Positions 51,207 through 59,300 of a stretch of 64,000 bases of DNA are shown here, in pieces; positions within the stretch are counted from its first letter, which is position 1; each line of letters begins with the position of its first letter. The DNA is from an uncultured Marvinbryantia sp. GTDB lineage: Bacteria; Bacillota; Clostridia; Lachnospirales; Lachnospiraceae. The stretch covers positions 41,954 through 105,953 of the forward strand of contig CANRIR010000003.1 of assembly GCA_947630735.1 (NCBI GenBank). The letters are read 5' to 3'. The translations under genes were made by a program, and so were the position numbers. The notes beneath the pieces are model-generated. The model was not told the DNA's origin. It did no database searches and saw only the letters and a list, made by a program, of their open reading frames with translations.

Positions 51207-53300
51207 CTATGATACTTCATTTTCCGTGTTCTTGTCAACATCCGGTGGTAAAATAGGGATATTCAGCTCCTCCGTGCCCGGCAGCGCAAAGAGTCCGTCC
51301 CGGATGATGGGAATGCGCTCCCCCTCTGCCGTGACCGCCTCGATGAGCCCCAGCTCCCGGTAGGGGATGGTAATGTCGGTGTGACAGTTGAAATAAGCCT
51401 TCCCCGGGTCTGTCCTGCGCAGGATGGAGCACTCGTTATCCCTGGCGATGATCTCCCTGCCGTCGGGATTGAACACCGCCGTGTCCTCCGCAAAGCTGTA
51501 ACAGGTGTCGCCCACCGCGAAGTGCGGCCCCATCTTCTCCGCGATCAGGATGGGCAGCTTATCCGCGATGCCGTACTGTTCCGCCACGGCGTAGGCCGTG
51601 GTGTTGGTGCCGATGGCAAATTCCCCCATGGGGAGCGTGTCGTGGGAAAACAGCACGTTCTCCCGCACATACGCCCGGTTCTCCTCCTCCGTGGAAAAAT
51701 TCCCGCAGGAATAGGCGCTCACCATGCCGTCCGAGAAGTGCAGCTCCAGGTCGCGGTAGCGCAGCCCCTCCAGATACACCTCCGTGACGTGCAGCACCCC
51801 GTCGGTGCCCTTCAGCTGCGGCGATGTGAAGACCTCCCCCACGGGGATGTTCACGTCCGCCACACAGTTTTCAAAGAGCGTCTCCCGGTCCGGATGGGGC
51901 AGGGGCCTTAGCTGCACCGTCAGGTCGGTGCGGTTCCCGTTCTTTCCAAGGATGTGCACCTGCACACTTTTGTCCAGCGCGTCTATGATGGTCTGCTGAA
52001 TGTCCCGGTAGAGCCGGTAATCCAGTGTGTTGATGCGCACCGTCTCCCGGAAGATCTCCTCGAAGCGCTCCCCGATCTCGGGCACCGGGAAGGCGATGAT
52101 GGTAAAACTGCGCTCCTCGCCCCGGATATAGCGGTTGGTGATCTGCATATTTTCACTGGCAAGCTCCACCGCCAGCTTCTGCTGCCGCTCCGACAGGCGG
52201 TAGGCCTCCTCCTTGTTCTGCGGGGCAAAGGGGATCTCCCCGAACGTCTCCACACAGGCCGGCCCCGCGTGGACGCCCGCGAGCTGGCGGTATTTTTCAT
52301 AGGCTGTTCGGATAACGCCCAGCTTGCGCTCCACAAAGGCCTTGTCCAGATAGATGGCGCTGTCGTTTTTGTGGTCGTAGTCAAACTGCTTGTTTGGGAT
52401 GCCGCCCACATAGCCCACGCGCTCGTGCTGGCGGCGGTTGACGCTGTGCACCGCCGCGCGGTACACGACGGGCCGCAGCCCCATGGCGGCAAAATTTTCT
52501 ATGGCTTTTCGGATCATCCGCTCAAAGCCCAGCGCATAGCGGATGTTCACGGTCTTCTTTTTGGACAGGTCTTTTCTCCCCAGCACGAACCCCATGCGGT
52601 AGCCCTCCGTGTAGACGGAGGCCATCCTGTCGATCTCCTCCTGCGGGAGGGAATTTAGGAACTGCGCCGTGCGCAGCTCGTTCTGCGAGACATATTCCCC
52701 GTATTTGTAGAGATAGCGCAGATCCCGCAGGTCCTCCCCGCAGATGATGCGGACGGCAAAGTCCTCCTCCGGGTCCACCGACGCGCGGATGCGCTTTTCC
52801 ACCAGCACATCGGCATAGTCGCTCACGTGCCAGTAGACGATCTGCTGGATCTGATGGTAGGCGGGCAGTGCCTCCCCCTCAAAACTGTTGTACACCTCGA
52901 TGAACAGTTCCATCAGGGAAGCCAGGTCCTCATAGTCCTGTTCGAACACCGCCGCGGTCATGCTGCGAAGCTCGGCACAGAGGAACGAGAGGATGCGCCC
53001 GTGCACTTCCCCCAGTGTCTGCACCGCGTAGGCAGGATTTGCGTAGCTGATTTCGTAGTGTTCCGGCAGGATATCCTCGTAGAGCGCATGGTTCAGGCTC
53101 TGCCACTCCTCCAGGGAATAGGCCTTCGTCTCGCCCGCCGCAATGGCCTCCGCCGTCTTTATATTCTGCAAAATAAACGACGCGGTTTTCGAAAAGTAAT
53201 CTGCAAACGGCTCCGGCACACTTTGTTCTGTGACAATCTCCCCGATGCGCCCCTTTGCAAGCACCAGTCTCTCCCGCGTCAGATCATCTGTCTGCTGCAT
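51207..53300 (-). CDS. M29-like (AmpS/PepS) aminopeptidase with long N-terminal extension
   Basis: A soluble 697-residue protein. The C-terminal part, from about residue 300, resembles M29 metallo-aminopeptidases: VNIPVGEVFTSP (metal Glu), a TEVYLEGLRYRDLELHF segment, LPMGEFAIGTNTTAY (metal Glu) and AEKMGPHFAVGDTCYSF (metal His and Asp). M29 enzymes trim N-terminal residues with two Zn or Co ions. Typical members have about 410 residues, so the first 300 are an extra, mostly helical and acidic domain (LEEWQSLNHALYEDILPEH) not recognised. It is placed between two small membrane proteins and the purine genes. Enzyme class fairly sure, substrate unknown. Confidence 0.8.
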   Translation of the reverse strand: MQQTDDLTRERLVLAKGRIGEIVTEQSVPEPFADYFSKTASFILQNIKTAEAIAAGETKAYSLEEWQSLNHALYEDILPEHYEISYANPAYAVQTLGEVHGRILSFLCAELRSMTAAVFEQDYEDLASLMELFIEVYNSFEGEALPAYHQIQQIVYWHVSDYADVLVEKRIRASVDPEEDFAVRIICGEDLRDLRYLYKYGEYVSQNELRTAQFLNSLPQEEIDRMASVYTEGYRMGFVLGRKDLSKKKTVNIRYALGFERMIRKAIENFAAMGLRPVVYRAAVHSVNRRQHERVGYVGGIPNKQFDYDHKNDSAIYLDKAFVERKLGVIRTAYEKYRQLAGVHAGPACVETFGEIPFAPQNKEEAYRLSERQQKLAVELASENMQITNRYIRGEERSFTIIAFPVPEIGERFEEIFRETVRINTLDYRLYRDIQQTIIDALDKSVQVHILGKNGNRTDLTVQLRPLPHPDRETLFENCVADVNIPVGEVFTSPQLKGTDGVLHVTEVYLEGLRYRDLELHFSDGMVSAYSCGNFSTEEENRAYVRENVLFSHDTLPMGEFAIGTNTTAYAVAEQYGIADKLPILIAEKMGPHFAVGDTCYSFAEDTAVFNPDGREIIARDNECSILRRTDPGKAYFNCHTDITIPYRELGLIEAVTAEGERIPIIRDGLFALPGTEELNIPILPPDVDKNTENEVS

Positions 53301-53324
53301 GAATGATCTCCTTTAAATCGCCTG

Positions 53325-53639
53325 TTATACACCGATCAGATACAGGCCCAGCCAGGCGGCGAACAGCACGCCGCACAGGACGGACCCGATCTTTGGATAT
53401 CTGTATTTGATGTTTTTCTCTGAAAAGCTGATGATCCCCACAATAAATCCCGCCAGGGCAAACGCTATCCCGCAGACGCCAAAAGCCCCCGCGTAGATCC
53501 CCGCGTCGCCCCGCATATAATAGGAGGCATATACCATCGCCAGCAGGAACACCAAAGAGATGCTCCCCATGATGGTGGAGATGATGCCGTCCACGGAATG
53601 TTTTTTTTCGGTAAAGGAATACATCATTTTTTTAGCCAT
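53325..53639 (-). CDS. Small membrane protein, unknown function
   Basis: A 104-residue protein with a short basic N-terminus (MAKKMMYSFTEKKHSVDG) and three predicted membrane spans. These are IISTIMGSISLVFLLAMVYAS, AGAFGVCGIAFALAGFIVGII and IGSVLCGVLFAAWLGLYLIGV. A similar architecture recurs beside pyrE/M29-like genes in related bacteria as far as I remember, but no function can be assigned. It starts 57 bases after the 52-residue membrane protein gene and ends 24 bases before the M29-like gene. Confidence 0.75.
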   Translation of the reverse strand: MAKKMMYSFTEKKHSVDGIISTIMGSISLVFLLAMVYASYYMRGDAGIYAGAFGVCGIAFALAGFIVGIISFSEKNIKYRYPKIGSVLCGVLFAAWLGLYLIGV

Positions 53640-53696
53640 TTTGTCTTCTCCTAAGCCAGCTGCACACAGCGGGTACCCGATCGTCCGGATCCCGCC

Positions 53697-53855
53697 CTAG
53701 AGCATCACACTCTTGCGCGAGCACAGCAGCCTTGCACCGTTTACGATGGCAATGACGCCCGCGCAGACACCCACGGCGATCACCAGGACCCCGATCACGA
53801 TATCGCCGGCGCCCGTAGCGCTTAAGGTGCGGTAAATCTTTTCATTTTCTTTCAT
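53697..53855 (-). CDS. 52-residue single-span membrane peptide
   Basis: Short protein MKENEKIYRTLSATGAG followed by one long hydrophobic span (DIVIGVLVIAVGVCAGVIAIV) and a basic tail NGARLLCSRKSVML. The ATG at 53855 has GGAG eight bases upstream, which is a good ribosome binding site. It lies 22 bases after pyrE. A longer frame upstream overlaps pyrE and is not supported. Function unknown. Confidence 0.65.
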   Translation of the reverse strand: MKENEKIYRTLSATGAGDIVIGVLVIAVGVCAGVIAIVNGARLLCSRKSVML

Positions 53856-53877
53856 AAGCGCGTCTCCTTTCTCATGA

Positions 53878-54558
53878 CTATGCCTGCTGCGCACCGTACT
53901 GATCGTAATACGCGTCGATGGCAGCCTTGATCTTATCATCTATAATGATATTTCCCTTATACGGGCGATTATACAGATGTTCTACCACTTCCTGCATCGT
54001 CACGATAGCCGTCGTCTGTATTCCATACGTTTCTTCTATCTCGGCAAGCGCGCTCTTTGCGCCCTGGCCGCGCTCCATGCGGTCCACCGACACGACAAGC
54101 CCCACAGGCTTCACATCCGCCTGCGCCCTGAGGATGGGCATGGTCTCCTGGATGGATGTCCCCGCCGTGGTGACATCCTCAATGATAAGCACCCTGTCGC
54201 CGTCCACAAGCGGACTGCCCAGAAGGATCCCTTTATCCCCGTGGTCCTTTTCCTCTTTCCGGTTGGAACAGTAGCGGATATCTCTGCCGTAGAACTCGCT
54301 GACGGCCATAGAGGCGGCCACCGCAAGGGGAATGCCCTTGTAGGCCGGCCCGAACAGCACGTCGAAATCCAGCCCGAAGCTTTCTTTAATGGCGCGCGCG
54401 TAATATTCGCCCAGCTTTCGGAGCTGTCCGCCTGTGCGGTAAAATCCCGTGTTCACAAAAAACGGGGTCTTCCTGCCGCTCTTGGTCACAAAATCACCGA
54501 ATTTCAGCACGCTGCTGTCCACCATAAATTCAATAAAGCCCTGTTTATACTGTTCCAT
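53878..54558 (-). CDS. pyrE: Orotate phosphoribosyltransferase PyrE
   Basis: Joins orotate to PRPP in pyrimidine synthesis. The sequence shows FVNTGFYRTGGQL, LFGPAYKGIPLA and the PRPP-binding motif VLIIEDVTTAGTSI. 226 residues, normal for the Clostridia type. The start follows AAGGAGAG. No other pyr gene is adjacent. It appears to be the first gene of the unit running through purEMND; the 76 bases upstream show no convincing promoter (best is TTGAAA-18-TCTGAT). Confidence 0.96.
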   Translation of the reverse strand: MEQYKQGFIEFMVDSSVLKFGDFVTKSGRKTPFFVNTGFYRTGGQLRKLGEYYARAIKESFGLDFDVLFGPAYKGIPLAVAASMAVSEFYGRDIRYCSNRKEEKDHGDKGILLGSPLVDGDRVLIIEDVTTAGTSIQETMPILRAQADVKPVGLVVSVDRMERGQGAKSALAEIEETYGIQTTAIVTMQEVVEHLYNRPYKGNIIIDDKIKAAIDAYYDQYGAQQA

Positions 54559-54634
54559 ATCGTCGTCTCTCCTTCTGTCTGCCGATCAGACCGCATTTCT
54601 GCGCATTTTTTCAACATTCTCTCCGGTACTCCGC

Positions 54635-56317
54635 CTAGCGGACCGCTACCCTGCACGCTCCGCTGGTGCTGCCGTACAGCACATGTCCCTGCGTGTTGAG
54701 CACGTAAGCCCTCACCCTGTAATAATAGGTTTTGCCGCTGGACAGATTTTGATCGGTAAAGCGCAGGGTATTTCCATCGGTGATGGTCGCCACCTTGCGG
54801 AACCCGTTCGTCTCGCTGGTGCTGCGGTATACGCAGTAACCCTGTGCATTATAGACCCTTCTCCAGTATACATTGGCCTTCCCCTGCACATAGGACCTGC
54901 CCGCTATCGCTCCTACCCGCGCCGGCGCTATCCTGACCGTCACAGGCTCACTGTACGCGCCGTATATCCTGGTCTTTCCGTCTGCGTCAAGCGCATAGGC
55001 GCGCATGGCAAATCGGTACTCCCCGCCGTTGGCAAACGCGGCATTGCTCACATAGGATCTCTGGCTTCCTTTTCCAAGGATCGCGAGGCGCACATACTTC
55101 TTGTATTTCCAGTCATAGCGGAAGATCTCATATCCGTCTGCTCCCTCTGTTCTGTCCCAGGTGAAATACACGCTCGTGCCAAAATGCGTGGTACTTGCTT
55201 TCATATTGACTCTCCTGGCGGGATCAAACGCCGACAGGGAGACAAACACAGCCGGGCTGTACGCGCTGTACAGCACTGTGCCGTCGCTCTCCTTCCGGAA
55301 GGAACGGATCCGGAACGCGTATTTTTCTCCGCGCTGGAAGTTCTTCAGGAAGCTGAGCCGGTCGCTGCCCGCAAGCGTCGCTGTTCTCTCATATACCGCC
55401 GATGCCTGATCGCGCTGGCAGATCTCGTACCCGTCCACGCCGCTGACCGCATTCCATTTAAAGGAAACCTTCTCGGAACCCGGCCTCGTCAGAACGGTTA
55501 AGGCAGGTGCCTCCGGCCTGGTCTCAGACGGCTCCGGCGACGTGCCGGGAGTCGGGGCCGGCGGAACCTCTCCCGGGGTCGGGGTGGGTTCCGGCGTCTC
55601 TTCCGGTGTGGCCGTCGGTTCCGGTGGCTCTTCCGGTGTGGCTGTCGGGGCCGGCGTCTCTTCCGGTGTGGCTGTCGGCTCCGGCGTCTCTTCCGGTGTG
55701 GCCGTCGGCTCCGGTGTCTCTTCCGGCGCGGCCGTGGGCTGCGGTGTTTCTTCCGGCGCCGGTTCTTCCGGTTTCTGCCCGATCATCACTGGCACCACAT
55801 TGGTCATGTGCACGCTCATAGCCGTCAGGCCGGCGCTGTCCGCGTACTGGAGCACCGGGACGCTGTCCTCCTCGCTCTCCGCGTCTACGCGCACCAGCCC
55901 TACTTCCGCGTAATAATCGCCGTCCGGTATCACCAGGGTGCCGATGAGGGCATCGCCCTTGCCGTCCAGGATCAGCTGATCTTCCGTCCCGGACAGGATA
56001 ATATCGATCAAATAATCGGAGGAAGCCTCATCCCAGTATACCCGCGCGTCTTTCACTGCGCTCGGGATCCCTTCCGCAAACTGGAATGTCGGCTCATCCA
56101 TCTTCTCGCCGCTCTCCACGGAAATGTACATGGAGAAGTGGATCGAGGTGATGTTCTCTGTCCCGCCCTCCGCGAGATCCAGAGACACTGTGACATTGTT
56201 GCTGCCTTCCGCCTTTGTCAGGACTGCCGTGCCGGAATCCTTCGCCGATGCCGAAAACGACAGCAGCGCCACAAGAAGCAGAACAGATATGCGTATATGA
56301 TCCATCCATTTTTTCAT
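54635..56317 (-). CDS. Exported cohesin-like/fibronectin type III surface protein
   Basis: A 560-residue secreted protein. Signal peptide at 1-26 (VLLLVALLSFSASA). Residues about 28-185 form a beta-rich domain resembling a cohesin (NVTVSLDLAEG, ITSIHFSMYI, GDALIGTLVIPDGDYYAEV), the module that binds dockerins. Residues 186-260 are a Pro/Glu/Thr linker of 10-residue units. Three Fn3-like domains of about 95 residues follow (each with a KWNAVSGVDGYEI- or VYWRRVYNAQGYCVY-like strand). No sortase motif or lipobox is seen, so retention at the surface would need a partner. It starts 16 bases after the dockerin-bearing M60 gene. The cohesin call is by pattern only. Confidence 0.7.
   Translation of the reverse strand: MKKWMDHIRISVLLLVALLSFSASAKDSGTAVLTKAEGSNNVTVSLDLAEGGTENITSIHFSMYISVESGEKMDEPTFQFAEGIPSAVKDARVYWDEASSDYLIDIILSGTEDQLILDGKGDALIGTLVIPDGDYYAEVGLVRVDAESEEDSVPVLQYADSAGLTAMSVHMTNVVPVMIGQKPEEPAPEETPQPTAAPEETPEPTATPEETPEPTATPEETPAPTATPEEPPEPTATPEETPEPTPTPGEVPPAPTPGTSPEPSETRPEAPALTVLTRPGSEKVSFKWNAVSGVDGYEICQRDQASAVYERTATLAGSDRLSFLKNFQRGEKYAFRIRSFRKESDGTVLYSAYSPAVFVSLSAFDPARRVNMKASTTHFGTSVYFTWDRTEGADGYEIFRYDWKYKKYVRLAILGKGSQRSYVSNAAFANGGEYRFAMRAYALDADGKTRIYGAYSEPVTVRIAPARVGAIAGRSYVQGKANVYWRRVYNAQGYCVYRSTSETNGFRKVATITDGNTLRFTDQNLSSGKTYYYRVRAYVLNTQGHVLYGSTSGACRVAVR
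55591..55760 (-). repeat. 30-bp minisatellite in the cohesin-like gene
   Basis: Five full 30-bp units (55591, 55621, 55651, 55681, 55711) and a partial sixth, coding for EETPEPTATP-type decapeptides with Ala, Pro or Gln variants. The array keeps frame and forms the linker between the cohesin-like and Fn3 domains. There are no spacers, so it is not a CRISPR. Confidence 0.95.
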
Positions 56318-56332
56318 CGCCGGTCCCTCCTT

Positions 56333-59300
56333 CTATTGCTGTCCGCCGTTGCCGGTGTTGGTCAGAGTGATATCCGGTATGGTGTCCGGAATGCTTATGA
56401 CGGCCGTGTCGCTCACAATGCGCTCGCCGTCCAGAGTAATGGCGTCGTCCACACGGTAGAGTTCGCCCCTCACGCCCTTTTTGGCCTTCAGGGTCTCCTC
56501 ATCCCAGTTGCCCGGCTCCACATAGTAGATCCAGGTGCCGTCCGAGGTCTCGCCCAGGCTGCCGTTCTCCGGCACCTCCGCTAAGATGACCTGTCCCGCG
56601 TTCACTGCGCCGTCCTTCGCACCGATCACGTTTCCTTCCGTGTCGTACAGAAGAACTACGTTGTAGGCGGGATTGCCCTTGTAGGTGCCCCCGAAGATCA
56701 GGGAGCCCTGCGGGATGACGTCCTTCGCTTCCTTGCCGTACTGATAATCCTGGGTCAGCCTGCCGATGGCCGGCACGCCGCCGTTCGCCGTATAGAACTC
56801 CAGATCATCCCCGGAAGGTCCGCAGATGTCGATCTCGCTGATGGAGATAGTTCCGCTCTGCGGAATCTGGAATTTCACATAGCGCGCGTTGTAGGTGCCG
56901 ATCCAGCTGCTCTTGTTCGCCTCGTAGACCGAATCGAACCAGATGGTCGCAAAGGCGGAAGCACAGTTCCTGCAGCCTTCATAGGCCTCTTTCACGGTGA
57001 TCCAGTTGTTGCCGTCCGCGCTCACGCTCACGGTCACGGAGTCCAGATCACTGCCCATGTATCTTGCGGATGTGACTTCCTCCGTCCTGTGCATATCGAT
57101 GACGATCTGCGCGTCCCCGGCGGAAACGCCGCTGTACGGGTTGGCATCGCGCACATTATCCTTGATGCGGCTGATGCTGTACTGCATGCCCGCCGCTCCG
57201 CTCTCGGCGTCGAAGCCGCCGTCCGGATCGTCCTCATCGCGCTCCACCTTCGCGTCGTCCGCGGAGGTCATGGTGGTCTCCACCGTCCAGGAATCCTTGT
57301 TCAAGGCGCCTCCCGTGGCAACCTTCACGGAACCCGCGCTGGCCGCCGGAGAGTAGTTGAGCAGCTTATCCACCGCTTTCACTTCATAATACATTACCCG
57401 GTTGTTGATGGAGGACACCGTGTCCACATAGGTGGCCGTGCCGTCCGCATCTGCCGGCTGGAAGCCGATCACCTGGGACGTCAGCCTGCCGTTGGACATC
57501 ATGCCCCGGATGATCTCATAACCCAGGATAGCACTCCCGCTCACGCCGCTGGTGCTCATGCTGATGGTCACCTGGTTGTCAACCGCCGACGCCTTCGCGC
57601 TGACCGCCGCGTTTTGCACCGTCTCCCCGGCGCCCGCGTGGTCTACACGGTAATCGCGCGCATCGTCGTTCACATACCAGATGGCTCTGGTCTCCTTCTC
57701 AAACTGCCCTGCGTATGCGATGGTCGCCTCGTCCGGCACCATGCCCCAGCGCTCGAAGAACTCCAGGATATCCTTATTGGCCGCCGCGCAGGCAAGGCGC
57801 ATCAGGTTCTGGTCCACGCCCGCGTCCAGCTTCAGCTCCACCTCCTTGGGTTTGGGAGCCGCGCCCGCATCCCTCGCATAGGTGTCCACCCGCGCGAAGA
57901 ACAGGTTGTTAAACTGATCCTGATAGCTGTCGAAAATGTACCGGTCGTCCTTGGTGTAGCTGTCGTAGGCCAGGTGGAGCTGCCAGTAGAGCGCCAGCTG
58001 GATGCCCACGTTCGGGGAGCGGCCGATGGCTCCCGAGGTCACTTTGGCGTACACATCCGGGTACTGGAAGCGCGTGCCCTTGGCGGCCTTTGTCAGAAGC
58101 TGTGCAAAGTAGTTGTTCGTAATCTCCGCGATGGCGTAGCAGGACTGGTTGATGTCGTGCCCGATCTCATGCGCGATGCCCCATCCGAAACCGTCCCAGG
58201 TCGTCGCGCTGCCGGCCAGCTTCGTCTCGTTCCACTCCACGCCGATGTGGTTGCCGGAAGCGTACATAAACGCCCCCGCAAACATTCTCATGTAGCGGAT
58301 GTTCAGGTGCTGGGAGGGAAGCGCGTTCCTGCCGCCTGCCTGGTCGCTGAGGCCCTTGTGCTGGTAGAACAGGAGCATGGTCTTCTCGATGGCATCCAGC
58401 GCGCTCTCCAGCTGCGCGGCCTTGTCCGCATAGCCGGAAATGGCCGCCCAGAGCTGCGTGGCTGGCACGGAATACATCATGCGCTCCATCATCAGGTCTG
58501 TGGCGTTCAGGATGCAGTTCTGCGCATCGTAGGCATAGTCCACATTCTTCCTGCCGGTATGGTTTTCTTCATGTTTGGCGCTGATCGTCTGCACGTAAGT
58601 CTCCAGCTCGGACACATACTGGCGGATGGCCTCAGTCTTCTCTGCGCCGGTCTTTTTGTAGATGTTCAGCACGGGGATCTTCACGCCGCCGTTGACGCGG
58701 ATGCCGTATCTGTCCGCGGTGTCGTTGCCCTCATATGCCACGTAGATCTGTCCGCCCTGCTCAAACTTGTTGGTGCTCACCTGCGGGACCGTGATCTCAT
58801 TGCGGCCCACCTTCAGCACGCCGCTGGTTTTCATCAGCGTGTTGGCCTCCGCGTGGTACTGCGTGAACACCAGGCGAAGATTCGTGTTCTCGCCCATCTT
58901 CTTAAAATTATGTCCCACATAGACCACCAGGGTCTCCCCGGCCGCCGCGGTCCTCCCAAGAGGCTGCCATGCGTTCAGGCCGCCAAAGCCAAGACTGCCG
59001 TCCCGGCGCGCCGTGATGCGCGGATCCACCGCGATCGTCTCATCCAGCTGCAGCTTCAGCAGCTCTCTCGCCGCTTTCAGATCCAGAAGCAGGGAATCGT
59101 ACAGCGGATGGAGCTCTCCGTTTTCATCTGTTATGTTCAGCCGCTCTTCCAGCGCCCGGATCATGTCTTCTGTCACATCCGCCTTCAGGACGGTGTGCAT
59201 GTTATCTTCAAAAAGGTTTTCGATCTCCTCGTCCAGAGGATCATAGTTATGGAAGTGGATCTCCGCTACCTTCATCTCGATCCTGGAATAGCCCGTTCCC

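Noticed and set aside
54559..54634. Promoter or riboswitch ahead of pyrE
   Set aside because: The best match (TTGAAA-18-TCTGAT) has a poor -10, the only hairpin is five base pairs, and the space is too short for a known riboswitch.
55591..55760. Regular 30-bp repeats that could suggest a CRISPR array
   Set aside because: Units are directly adjacent without spacers, keep the reading frame and code for a Pro/Thr linker; no cas genes are nearby.
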